Shown: positions 50,649-62,963 of the stretch, piece after piece | Numbering within the stretch: the first letter of the stretch is position 1 | How the letters are laid out: each line of letters starts with the position of its first letter | Assembly: GCA_946699065.1 (NCBI GenBank) | Contig: CAMPDV010001283.1 | Location: forward strand, 1 to 64,000 | From: Loxodes magnus | Lineage: Eukaryota; Ciliophora; Karyorelictea; Loxodida; Loxodidae | Reading direction: 5' to 3' | Length of the DNA stretch: 64,000 nucleotides | Program-made: the position numbers and the translations under genes | The notes under the pieces: model-generated | Told to the model about the DNA's origin: nothing | The model's input: only the letters and a program-made list of their open reading frames with translations | Databases searched by the model: none

Positions 50649-52995
50649 TCAACTTTTGGTTATTTTATTTTTTAATTTATTGCTTATTTTAACTAGCTTA
50701 TATAATAATTAAATTTTTTTTTGAAAATTAGTGCATTCAAATTATAAATTTTTATTTTATTCAATAACAATTAAAAAAGTTTAAACTTAAGATAAAGTAG
50801 TTTCTTTATTATCTTCTACTAGTTTATTAAGTTTTTTAGACATCTTCTTAGAAATAGAGAATATTGATGCTCCGAGTTTTAAAAGTTTGAGCTGCATTTC
50901 TTTAACTCATTACTTGTTGCTTTTAAAAAACTTTTGTAAAATAATATATCCATATAGCTTATTCGATACATTATCTCAATTTCTGCTGTTTATGCTAGTG
51001 TAATTTTCGCTCTTTATATCATTTTTTATTATTTACTTTTCGGCTTTATTTCTACCTACGTATGAGAAGGTTTTTAAAACAAGCAACTAGAAAACACTTC
51101 CTATTACTAATAAATTTTGCTTTTGCTAATTAGATAACAAAGCTTTTTATAGCTTGTATTTGTCTGGATCTAAACATATTTCTGCTACTAATATTTTAGT
51201 TATGAGTCAAAAACATATAATCATTGAATTAACTTCATTATCATGATTAATGAAGTTCTTAGCCATTCTATTCTTTTCATAAGAAGTAAAAACTTCATTT
51301 GCAATATTTTTTTCTGAATTAGTAAGTATTTTATTAAAGAAAAAGGCTAAACTTATAGGCAATTAATATCTATTTTCATTAAGATTGTTATAAAGCTTTA
51401 CTATTATCTACTTTATTTCCTGATCTATTTTGCTTATTTTTTGTTTTTAATTTTTTTAGCTGGAATTTCTAAACATATTAATGTTTTCTTATATCTCTAA
51501 GTTATTTTCGCTATTTACTAACTTACTTAAATCATTCTTTTCATTTATGATAAATCTTAAGGTTCCGCTTAATATTTGTCTAAGTCACTTTTAAGTTATT
51601 TACTTATTATCTGAATATAAAACTTCATAGTCTATGTCTTAGCTTTAATATTAATTAAATATCTCAAAAGTTTATTAATCTAGAGTTATAGTATAATTAA
51701 GTTCCCCCGAAATGGATTTTTATATTTCTTAAATCTCTTTTCTTTCATATTTGTTTTCTTCTTTTAATGCTTTTTATTTATTGGTAAAGAAATGCTTATT
51801 TTTCTAAATTTGGTAATCTCTTATTTCTTTTTGCTTTAGCTATAGTAATCATTAATTCTAAATCTATTGCAAATATTGATTATTGACGAAATTTCTATTT
51901 TATTTGTACTAACTTTGGTTAAAGTTTTTTTGATTGAAAGATTTTTTTGGTGCTATAGTATAAGACTAGTTAGCGAATTCTTATTAGCACTATTCTTTTA
52001 TAATTTATTCTTCTTTCACTTTTAAGTTCTTATTTTCAAAATTTCTTCCTATTATATTAATATTAGAGCCTCACCATTTTGTCTATTTACTATTTTAATC
52101 TTTTAAATATTTCTCACTTTTGATCTTATTAAGTGGAAGATTCTCATCAAAAAAGTTTTTTACTATTCAAGTTTTTAACTGAATTTGATGTCTTGAGAAT
52201 AAAATCTTTTTTAAGAAATTTATTTAAGTAATCGTTTTATTAAAAACTCTAATACATTGATTATTAAGTATCTTGTACAAAAAAATTAGATTCATTTACT
52301 CTTAGCTAATTTTTTTTATAATTAGAAGTTTTTCTATAACCTTAAGGAGAATCTTCTTATTATTTTTAAGAGACCGAAAATATTTAAGGAGTGGGTTATA
52401 TTTTTGATTTATTTACTTATTTAATTATTTAATTTTAAGTCTACAGTCTCTATATTTCTTCAGTGTCTTCAAATTAAAGGAAATTTTTAGTAATTTTATT
52501 TTATAAGTTGACAATTGGAGATATTGAATATTATAATTAGCTGCTATTTGAGTCTTCTTTATTATTATAACTAATATTAGTTTTTTTATTTTTCTTTTGG
52601 TTTATTTATTCCATTTTCATTGAAGATATTTTAAGAGAAGAATCTTATGAAGAAATTTTTATTTCTTATATGTGTTTTTAGGTTGATTTAGATGCTAATT
52701 AATTTCAGTAGCTTTAAGATTGTTTAGCTATAAAGGTTATTCTTAACTTTGCTAAACTACCATGTTCTAATATTCCTATTTGCCAACAATTATCAAGTTG
52801 TTTTAGACATTCAATTGTTTAATCTTCGGCAATTATATAAAATTTTAGGATTTTGTCTACTATATTTCCATTTTATAGAAATGAAAGGAAATATTTATTA
52901 TTAAAATAAAACTTCTGGTGCCAAAGTTAATTTATCATATATTAAATCATTTTGGCAAAGGATTTAACACTCACTAGAGTCGATAAAATCTAACT
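50649..52995 (-). CDS. Unrecognised helical protein gene, copy 2 (better preserved)
   Basis: Read on the minus strand, long blocks are continuous when TAA/TAG are Gln and TGA is Trp. In order: QNGNIVDKILKFYIIAEDQT, then RNKRLPNLEKQAFLYQQIKK, ILSGTLRFIINEKNDLSKL, KISKIDQEIKQIIVKLYNNL, and HDNEVNSMIICF-TGA-LITKIL. The end is a Lys-rich tail and a TGA at 50651-50649. One base is missing from an A run near 51770, and the 5' end is uncertain because two frames compete near 52900. It is conserved against 13629-15880, mostly through synonymous change in the best block, so it was under coding selection. I recognise no domain; it looks helical and soluble or peripheral. Confidence 0.55.
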
Positions 52996-54374
52996 CCCTT
53001 ACCTCAATAAACAAAGTTAAAAAAGAATGAAAATTTAAGTTTTATAGAAAGGTGAATAGCAATACCTTTTATTCTTTAATTTAAACAAGTTTTATCCTTA
53101 AGTTAATTAGTTGTATATCAAATGTGTATTTTAATAATTTGGGTTTTTAGCTAATGATAAAATTGTAAATATGAAATTTAAGTTTTAAGAGCAATCTTTT
53201 AAATTTTATACCTCTTGTTTCAACTTTTAGTAATATAATTAAACTTATTCGCTTAAAATGATATTTCACTACCTAAAAATTATTTTTCATCTTAAGCATC
53301 TATATCTAGCATAAAATAATATATTTAGCCTAAATTATTGTAGAGGCTAATTTAAAATTTTGTGATTATATTTATAATTAAAAACTTAGTTCTAATTTAA
53401 TTCCTCTACTTCTTAATATCATAGCTACAAGTAAGAAAAAGCTATTTATTACTTAAAGTTAGATTCATTTTAATAAGTTTGGAAATTCTAAGAATATTAC
53501 CTTAATAAGTTTAGTAGATTAATTTTTTCTATATGGTTAACAAGTGAGTTCATAATTATTATTATTAGCTAAAATATAATCATAATTAAATAAATAACTC
53601 TTAATAAATAAATGAATAAAGATATTTATCTTATACTTTAATTATTTCTAGTATAAGGTTTCTTATTCAGTTTTCTTTAATATTCATACAATTTTACTAA
53701 CTAATATTCTATTTTATTTATAAAACTTACTTAAATATATTATTTTAAAATTTAAGTTTAATAGTCAATATCTACTAAAAAAGAACTTCTATTTAAATTA
53801 ATAAAATTTAAAACAAGTTTAGAAAATAATAATGGTAGCCTAGTATATTTAGAATATTATAAATCTTAAATATATAAAACTAAATATTAAATAATAAATA
53901 TTTAGAAATGTATAAAAGAATCTAGTTAGTATACATTTAATAATAGAATATTAAAGCAGCAATCATTATTTTAAAGGAATTAAATTCTATCTTTATTTTT
54001 AATTTGAAAGATCTTATGAATAATCTTTAAAACTTAGTAGATAGCAGAATTTAAATGATTTTTTAAAATAACAAAATTAAAAATCCTAAAATATCTAAGT
54101 GAAATAAACTTAAAATTATTAAGAATTGTTTATAATAAAATATTAATTTATACTCTATTTTAAAATAAAATATACTAGAAAGTATAATAATCATAATATT
54201 AATAAATTTTAAAGTAAACATTATGAAATTAATATAATATTCATTAATATAGCTATATTTAAAAATAATAAAATAACTCTAATTTATACAGATATAATTT
54301 ATTGTTTATATTATAAATTATGCTTAATATTAACAAAAACCAAATTAGAATAAATAAGTAATTTTATTATTTTA
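52996..54374. other. Intergenic AT-rich DNA
   Basis: No gene or repeat recognised; very A/T-rich. Confidence 0.5.
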
Positions 54375-54388
54375 AATATTTAATAATT
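54375..54388 (+). repeat. Target-site duplication, left of retroposon D
   Basis: AATATTTAATAATT, repeated exactly at 55224-55237. Confidence 0.8.
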
Positions 54389-55223
54389 AGAAAAAAATGG
54401 CAGAAGGTCTCAAGAAGGGTTTTTTGTAGGCTCCATAGATAAAGGAGCAAAAACCAGAGACTTCTAATTCTTCATCCATCACGTCCTCTTTAATAAAATA
54501 ATAATCTTCTTAAACTTAATAACCTCTAATAGTTGAAAATTAAAGACAATCTTAAATAAAATAAGAACTTAAATAAGCATAAACAGAATAAAACTAATAA
54601 TAAAATATTGATTTTCTTCCTAAACCTAGGCCAAGCAACTATAGGAAATAAGAGAATCCAAAAACGATGCAAAAACAGGCAAATGAAGAATAATTATTAA
54701 TTGAAAGTCTTTTGAAATCTGTGCGTATTCTGTAAGAAGAAGTAAAAATATTAAGATAAGAAAACAAAAAATTATTAGAAAAAAGTTAAAATACTGAAGA
54801 AAGATTAGTCAAATAAGAATTCGAAGTATAGCAACTTGGACAAAAAAGAATAGAGCCTCTAATCTAAGAAATAAAAATGGAAGTAGAAGACGATAAGTAA
54901 AAAGAACCAACCAATATTAGAAGGATTCTCAAGAGATGTTACCTGTGCTAATCAAGATTCCATAGATTCAAGAGTTGCAAGATATACAAGGAAAAGATGA
55001 AGAGAAACAGCGAAGAAATCTGAAGAGAATTAACAAGAATTTACGTGACGATAGAAGGAAGAATTTACAGAAGAAGAATTTTCCATTCGAGTTCCAGAAC
55101 TCCGAAAAAACTGGATGACCCGAACTTTTATTTTAAGCATACAGGAGCGATCACTGGATGTCAGTGGAAATGAGGTTGAAATACCTCAAAACCACAAACA
55201 CTTTAATTAAGTATATTATTATT
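54389..55223 (+). mobile_element. ORF1-only retroposon D with 14-bp target-site duplication
   Basis: An 835-bp element flanked by the exact 14-bp repeat AATATTTAATAATT. It starts AGAAAAAAATGG (ATG at the ninth base) and ends CTTTAATTAAGTATATTATTATT, very like the end of element B (CTTTAAGTATATTATTATT). It is the best-preserved member: one intact ORF and perfect flanking repeats, hence probably the youngest insertion in the window. Confidence 0.88.
54397..55173 (+). CDS. Retroposon D ORF1: Gln-rich, coiled-coil, CCHC zinc-knuckle protein
   Basis: A 259-codon frame from the ATG at 54397 to the TGA at 55171-55173, with one internal TGA (55021-55023). The N-terminus is MAEGLKKGFLQ, followed by a Ser/Gln-rich linker. 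A coiled coil spans ~residues 100-155 (LLKSVRILQEEVKILRQENK). Then come EIKMEVED and the zinc knuckle C-YL-C-QSRF-H-RFKS-C at 54937-54978 (CX2CX4HX4C). The C-terminal basic domain contains EI-TGA-REL and EGRIYRRRIF. Elements A and B have TGG (Trp) at the place of the internal TGA. CCHC plus coiled coil is the plan of LINE ORF1/Gag proteins, which bind and package RNA. No enzymatic domain is present. Confidence 0.82.
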
Positions 55224-55237
55224 AATATTTAATAATT
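55224..55237 (+). repeat. Target-site duplication, right of retroposon D
   Basis: Second exact copy of AATATTTAATAATT. Confidence 0.8.
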
Positions 55238-56724
55238 TTATTTTTCAATCATTCAAGTTAAAAATTAATTTTATAGTAGATGTTATTTAAAAAGTTATAT
55301 ATAAAAGTAATTTAGAAATTAGAAACAATTTAAAATCATAAAGATATATTTATAGTTTATTAAAAATGTAAATAGCAAAATATTATATAATGTAAAATAT
55401 AAATAATTAATAAATATTAAAATTTAAACTATTTTTTAATTTCATAAATTTCATTAAATAAATTAAATAATATATTGATTCTAATTAAATGTTTGCTTTT
55501 TATTATTTAAAAAAAATTAAATAATAAATAGTAAATTAAGATTCATTGTATAAATCTAATTCACTTAGAAAAGTAAATTAATTAGGTATTTTATTTCTTA
55601 TTTTATTTTCTTATTTTTTCATCTTATATATGTATAAAAGATTATTTTTGTAAATATAGGGATTGTTTATTTACTTTTAAGTGTATTTATTTTCTTAATT
55701 TAAATATTTTTTTATTTTTTAAAAAATTAAAATTTTGAAAATTTGCTTAATTTAGCTATTCATAAATTTAAATATGTATATTAAACTTTAAACATTTATA
55801 ATTCCTTTATAATCCAGCTTAAATTTAAATAATTAATGATTATATAGAATTTGCAATTTTAATTTTATTTATAATCTCAAAGATTAGAATTCTAAACAGG
55901 ATGATAATTTGATATATTAAATAAAAAGTTTAGAGATTAAATAAAATATATAAGAAATGTATTTTAAACTTTTTATTTGGTATAAATTGATGTATCATAC
56001 TAAAATTTAATTATTATTTAATAAATTAAATTAATTTGCTAATACTAATAAACTGCTTTCTTTCATTTTTATATAAAAGAAACACCTTTCTCTTCATAAT
56101 TATGCTTATGCTTTATTTTAAAATTTAGCCAAATGAGCAAAGAAGTTAGCTACTTTTTATAATTATATTTTTCATTTGCATGAGATAACCAAATTTTTAA
56201 TTAAAATTTTCTTATATTCCGTAGAAGGAAATTTTGCATAATGAAGAATAAATTCTGGAAGTTTTAATATTTAAATTAAATTAGCTATATAATTTTTCTT
56301 TATGAATATACTAGTTTTTTCAATTTCTAAGCAGCAGTTTAAGAGTAATAAAATTTTATAATTAAAACCTTTTATTATTAGCATTAATGGTATTCTTTTA
56401 TCTCAAATGTCCTAAATTATTAATTTAGCGAAAAATTTAATTTTATAAGTCTAAATATCCTTTATCGCTTAATATCTTTAAAAGGCGTTTAAATAAACTT
56501 AATTATTTGATTATTATTTACTTTTTCTTTTAAATATTCTTAAATTATCATCTAATATTTCACTTAAAGAAGCTAATTATTAACGTTGATATCTAATAAT
56601 TATAGATACTTTTGAGTTACTATAAGTATAATTATAAAAAGAAACATGTAATTATATCTATCATAATACCATGTAAATATTAGGTATACATTCTATTAGT
56701 TAATTCTTTATGATATGAAGCGCA
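55238..56724. other. Intergenic AT-rich DNA
   Basis: No gene or repeat recognised. Confidence 0.5.
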
Positions 56725-56965
56725 TAAAAAACAATTAGGAGTTACCAGGATATTGTCTCTAATAACTATTTTTCTCAATCTAAAATTTAATTGTTAAAAT
56801 TAAAGAAACTGCTTAAAACAATTTAAATGTTAGAAGTTATCTTCTTAAGTTTGATCATTATACCAATCTATATACTGCAATTAAGACATTTTCTCCTATT
56901 AAACTCTTGATATAAATTTTTAAAAGCTATCAACTTAAACTTGGTGGTTTTATAAATAATAATGA
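56725..56965 (-). pseudogene. O-acetyltransferase pseudogene, copy 2 (fragment)
   Basis: Only the 5' part remains: the membrane-anchor region (near 56850-56940) and the first hexapeptide turns. It carries the same internal deletion as the copy at 10545-11000 and lacks the 3' half. Confidence 0.65.
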
Positions 56966-59140
56966 AATTTATTTATATATTAGATTAATTTAAAACATTC
57001 TAATTATTTTTAATACGTAAATTTAAAAACTTTTCCTTTTTAAGTTGATTGTACTTTAAGAATCCCATATTAGCTACCTTTAATTAACATAAATCAAAAT
57101 TTTTCTTCCTCTATATTAAGATTTCTAAATTTAAGATATATGAAATAATCAAATTTTATAATACTAAACTTTAAGCATTGTTTATTAAATATATTACCCT
57201 CACATTTTTCTTTAATATTCCAATCTAGACTTTAACTTTTATCTTTTAAAGACTGCCTTTTTATCTTATTTATCTAATATTTTATCTTAAGAAAATTAAA
57301 AATATAATAAAGCTAAAGCTTCTGAAATTTATCTCAGTAAATAATAAAATTTTCAATTAAATTTAATTAGCAAACCAATTATAAAGAATATTCTATAGTA
57401 AATAAATGATTTAACACTCTTATCTTATTGGTAATTTTAAAATGCTTATAAATATTGTCTTTTAAATAAAGGATATAAATTTATGAATGAGATAGTTTAT
57501 CTTGATCATTAATATATATCCTTTTTAAAATAAAAAAACTTTATAACTCATCTCAATGTATATAGCCCTTTGCTATTATATTTTTATTGATTTAACTTTC
57601 AAACATTAAAAATTAAAATTTATAAAGAATATTTATCTAGTATTTCTCTTGTAATTTTCAAAAGTTTATTATCTAAATTATATTTATTATAAATTCTAAA
57701 ATTTTAAACTGAATCTTATTCAATTATAAAAAGAAAATCTAAAATTAAACAAATAATTTAAGGTTTTAGTTATGATAAAATAAAGAGAGGTTATAAGTAA
57801 GCTTTTAAATTCTTACTAATACTAAAAATAAAATAAGTGAGATTTATAAAAAATTAGCTCAATTCTAAATCACTTAATGATGAAGAATAGAAAGATCAAA
57901 ATTTTTAAAAAGAGAGAGTATTTTAAAATAACTAATATCTCTATTCAATTAAATCAGATTTTAATTATATTATATTATGGACTAATATCTTTCTATACTT
58001 GCTTAATTTATAAATATAATGAAAATAAAATTTAAAAAAGATATGATTCACTAGAGATTTAATTATTGCAAAATAATTAAATTATAAAAGGAATAAACTT
58101 AAAAAAATATTTATCTTTGAGTATTTTTATAGAATAAATTAAATGTAATCAATCTTAAAGAAAATTTGTAGAGTATTTAGTTTCTATAATTGATATACCC
58201 AATTTGAAGGATTTAATTAAGAGAAAATTTAGTTTATTAAGCGATTTATAATTAATGGTAAATATGAGAAATATTATATAATAAATAGTAACTAAAAATA
58301 TTATAAAATGAAAAGATAAACATATAATATACATAATTCTTTATGTTTATTCTAAAGAAATTTATTTTATATTCTAATTAAGCAGATTTTCCTTATAAAA
58401 TTTTTCAATCTTTAATCTAATTAAAAATATAAAGAAAACTTTATTTCATTAAAATAAAAAACATTTAGATATAATCTTATAAACATATATTTGGTAAATT
58501 TTTACTATTAATTGTAAGTAATATCTCAGATATTTATCTAAATAGTAATTATTATTTTATTAATTAAAATTAGATTTAATACTCTACATTAGTTAAGTTT
58601 AACTAAGTTTATTAATTTTTTTATTTTATTGATATAATAAATTTAAAAGGTAGTTATGTTGATAATTATTATATCTATTTTAACTAAATTCAAATATTTA
58701 TCAAAAAGATCTACATATTTATACAACTTGAAACTTCATAATTTAAGATTGTTAGTATTATAAATATTAAAAAGTTTCTTTAAAATCTAAATTAAATTAG
58801 CAAGTTCTTGCATATTATATCTTAAATCCTGCAAATTAAAATTGATATAAAGGCATAAATCAAAGATAATAAAGCTTTTCTACTTTAATTAAAATTAAAA
58901 TTCCAAATAAAAAATAAAAATAAAATGTATATAGTTGTATAATTAATAAAATAAAAAGATTTATCTTTAATTATCTTAGAAATCTATAAGCTTAATTAGA
59001 CTTTTATTTCAATGGATATATTTTTCTTTATTACTCTTATTATTTTTACCTTTACTAAATTATCAGCTTAAGGTTTTTTATATTTTATTCTTTATCTTGC
59101 TTAATAAATATCTTTATTTAAATAGCTAATATTAGAGATC
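56725..59140. repeat. Segmental duplication, copy 2
   Basis: Collinear with 10740-13655 in direct orientation, with about 0.5 kb missing relative to copy 1. It begins inside the acetyltransferase remnant (AGGAGTTACCAGGATATTGT against AGGAGTTACCAAGACATTGT) and ends in TAATAAATATC just where the unrecognised gene begins in copy 1. It contains no intact gene. Confidence 0.8.
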
Positions 59141-62100
59141 TTATTACCTAAAATGAAAATATCTCTTCATATAAGCTTTTTAAAATGAGTAATCAAGCAA
59201 ATATTAACTTTTAGATTTACTATTTCAGCTAAAATTGCTTTAATAATTTGTATAATTTTTCCTTTAACTTCTTAATTATTTTTAAGTGGCTATCTCATAA
59301 AATTAATTTAAATACTTGAAATAGTAATATAAATCCAAATTAGAAACTAGCTAAATTTATTATTTTCTAAAATTTGAAAATATAAAGCAAATCTAAATAT
59401 TTATGACTTTTAGGAATCCAAATTAATTATTTAAAACTTAATTCATATTAAATTTGCTAGATTTCAAGGAATTAATCTTCGGACTCTTTCTCTTCAAGAT
59501 CTTAAATCGAGAGGAACCTCTTTAAGTTTAGAGGTATAATAAAAAAATTGATAAGTATCTTTATACTTAAATAAATATATTAATTATAGCTTCTAAATCT
59601 CTTTAAGGTATTAACTATATAAAATTTAAAATAACTAATAAAATAAAACTTAAAATAATAATAAAATGATAAAGTATTAAGAAAATTAAAAGCATTAATG
59701 GAAGGTATAAATTTATAAAGATAGAAACTTCTAGTCTAGTTATAAAACTTGTTAATATAAGGAAATTTTCCCTTAGCAAATATTATGGAATTAAAAAATA
59801 GATTTATTTTTTTGATTTTTGCCTCTAAAGTCAAAATTAAAAATTGTATATTTTATATAGGTTTGTGTTAAATCTAATTGATACATAAATAAAATAATTT
59901 GAAATATTATGGAAATAAATAAAATCAGCAAGAAATTTTTAAACTGGCTACTAAAGAAAAAATAATAATCAATAGTCATAAAACGTTAATTTATACAGTT
60001 TTTATTTAATAATTTTTAAGTCTCTAGGCTGAAATAACTAAAATTAAATATTCTTTTATTGATTCTGGAAAAAATCTAACAAGGAATGTAAATTTCTTAA
60101 CCTTTTCTCTCAAGTTAATAATTCTACCAATTTCTTATAAAAAGAAGTATTAGATTTTTATATTAAGAGTGTGAACTTAAATTTAGAAGAATATAAGTTA
60201 AATTAGCTAAAATCTAAAATAAAAGATCAAAAGTTCTGTTTAATAGAATAAATAAATTTGTATAATTTTAATTGAAGAAAGCTAAGATCTTTTCATAATA
60301 GACTCTAAATACAAAGCCACAAACAAAACTCAGGATAAAAATAAAAATTTAATAGCTAAATTTCTCTTTTTCCTAATAAAAATTATATATTTCGTAGTTC
60401 ATTTAAAATAAGGTGTATTTTATAAGTAATATTAATAATAAAAACTTTAAAATAATTAATAAGAGTTAAACCTTAAATATAGTATAATATTAAAAATTAA
60501 TAAATATATTAAGTTATATGGATATAAATTTAAAAATAAATCAATAGTAAGGAAATTTAAAATTAACTAAAATAAATATTATTTTAAAAAATTTAGGAGA
60601 AACAGTTCTGTTTGAAACTTTGGGGGATTAAAGCATGCTTAAATATATTTGACATTAAGTTATATTGTAAAAAGAAGTCAAACGCAAATATAAATTTTAA
60701 TAAGGCATTTAGCGAAGATTCAATTTTATATAATTTTAATTCAAATCAATGTACTAATTAATATAAGAATAAGAGATATAATTAATTTGATATAAAGAAA
60801 GCGAATAAAAGTTAAAATCAGTCAACTTAAAATCGAGATGTAAAAGAAAAAGCTATCCTTATATATAAACTCTCTTCTTTTAAAATAAGTTATATCCTGA
60901 TTTTATAAGTAACTTAATAATTTCGAAAATTTAAATTAAATTTAAATTTTTTAAAATAAATAATAAATCTAGAACTCAACTTAAAGCTTTTATTGTCTCT
61001 AGTACCATAAATTAAAAAGTTTAGATTATTCCTTCTATATTATAACTGATAAAAAAATAAATAGTTAAATAGTTAAATATCTTGGTTACTTATTTTTAAG
61101 CAAGTGAAAGAGCCTTTCTAATTATTTTTATAAGGAAAATATTTTTAATATTTTCCTTATAAAAAACTTTCTTTAAGGAAATTAATTTTTCATAAAAGGA
61201 TTCTTTCCTAAAAAAATTTATTTCTAAAGGTCAAATAGACTAAAATCTTAATTAAAATTTGTCAAATAATCTTTAATATTTTTTAACATCGTAGCCAGGT
61301 ATTATGTGGATATAATTAATAGAATAAAAGTTAAAATGATTCTTTTATTTATCTATTAATATTTAATGTTTATTATTCTAACAAGTTATTATCATTATTC
61401 TCTTAATCATAAACAAATTATTATATTTCATCAAGTTTTACATCACAATTGATAGCTATTAATAGCATTATAAAATAAAGACTTTTTCTTAATTTAAGAA
61501 ACCTTTTAATGTTTAATCATTTGTTAATAAAATACCTAAATAAACATTAAGCTTTCTTAATTGTTTTAATAACAATATTTAATCCTTCTTTTTATCTATC
61601 TATATCTCCTACTATATATTCAAGGAAAACTTAATAGCTAATAAATAAAAATAAATCTGAAAATTGTTTTTAATATTCTAGTTAAAGTGTTTGAGTTAAA
61701 TTATCAAAAAGCAATTATACCAATTATAACCTTCTTTATTAATTAGGTCTATGATAACTTCTATTTGACTCATTTCTAAAGAGTTATTTTTTATTTTTTC
61801 TAATTATTATAAAATAAAGGAATGAGTATAACTTAATAGCTTATAATTGTTCTCATTTTATTAATTATAATATATTTTTGTATTTATCTAATTTATTAGA
61901 ACTGGAACTTGATTCTAAGCGCTTTCTTTAAATTATTTAGATAATTAATCTTATAAATTTAGTTTCATAAGTTTCTCTATTTTACTAGTAGATCTATAAA
62001 ATTGCTTGAAGCATTACTTAAATCCAAAGAAGTTATCAACTCTTAATCTTGAGAATATGCTTAACACTAATTTTAGTAGTTATAAATAGCAGACTTATAA

Positions 62101-62963
62101 ATTCCAAATGGAATAAGAAGATTAGAGTAAATAAATTTTATTAAGGAATATGAATCTAGTTTATAACTTAAGAATTAAATAACTAGGAAACACTAATAGT
62201 AGATGATATTATAGTAGAAGATAATAAAACTTCTAAATCATGGCCTTTACTATTTATTTGTGTTAATTTAAATCTTTCTAAGTTCTCGCTTAATACTTTA
62301 GTTTTTATAGGACTGTTTCTTCTGTATCGAATAAAATTAAATAGAGTACTTGTAATAATTTATTATTTTACTATTTTAATTCCTTTTAGTACAGCTTTAC
62401 TCATATTTCTCATAAATAGGTATTAAATTTAAATGAACTATAATTTAAAGTTTATTGTATTTATTATTAATATACCTAGATATATTAAAGCAAAAACAGA
62501 GTATAGCATTAATTATAGAAGGAAATCTAATAGCTTAATCAGCAACCAAAACATTAGGAAGCAATTTCTATTAAACGATTATTAAATTACTCTTCATGCC
62601 AATTATTAAATTTAACATTTAAGATCTAATTAATATTCAAACTTAATCTTATATCATCATACCTATATTAAAATCTTATAGCTATTAATATAAAATCTAA
62701 CTTCCTTACTTAATCCTTTCTATTTATTAATGATCATTCCTTTCTACTAATATAATAAGAAAATTAGTTGCATACATCTATATTATAACCATGTAAGGTA
62801 TATCAAGGAAAATTTATTTAAGTAATTAGATTTATTAAATATCTTCTATTTTGTTGAAATCATATGTAAACTTAAATGAAAATTTTTTATATAACTAAGA
62901 TAAAATTAATATCAAGATATATATTTAATAAGAGTATAAATGAAAGTCTATTTTTTTAAGTTA
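59141..62963. other. Gene-poor AT-rich DNA
   Basis: This 3.8-kb stretch has no assignable gene. It contains a perfect 19-bp palindrome at 61125-61165 with further related short stems to about 61215. A GC-richer patch at 59475-59550 contains the complementary words GAGGAACCTC and GAGGT and may form a small hairpin. Confidence 0.5.
61125..61165. repeat. Perfect 19-bp inverted repeat with 3-base loop
   Basis: TTTTTATAAGGAAAATATT at 61125-61143 and its exact complement AATATTTTCCTTATAAAAA at 61147-61165, separated by TTT. Nearby AAGGAAATTAA and AGGATTCTTTCCT add weaker symmetry. It could be a foldback-element relic or a transcription end signal; no adjacent gene supports the latter. Confidence 0.7.
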
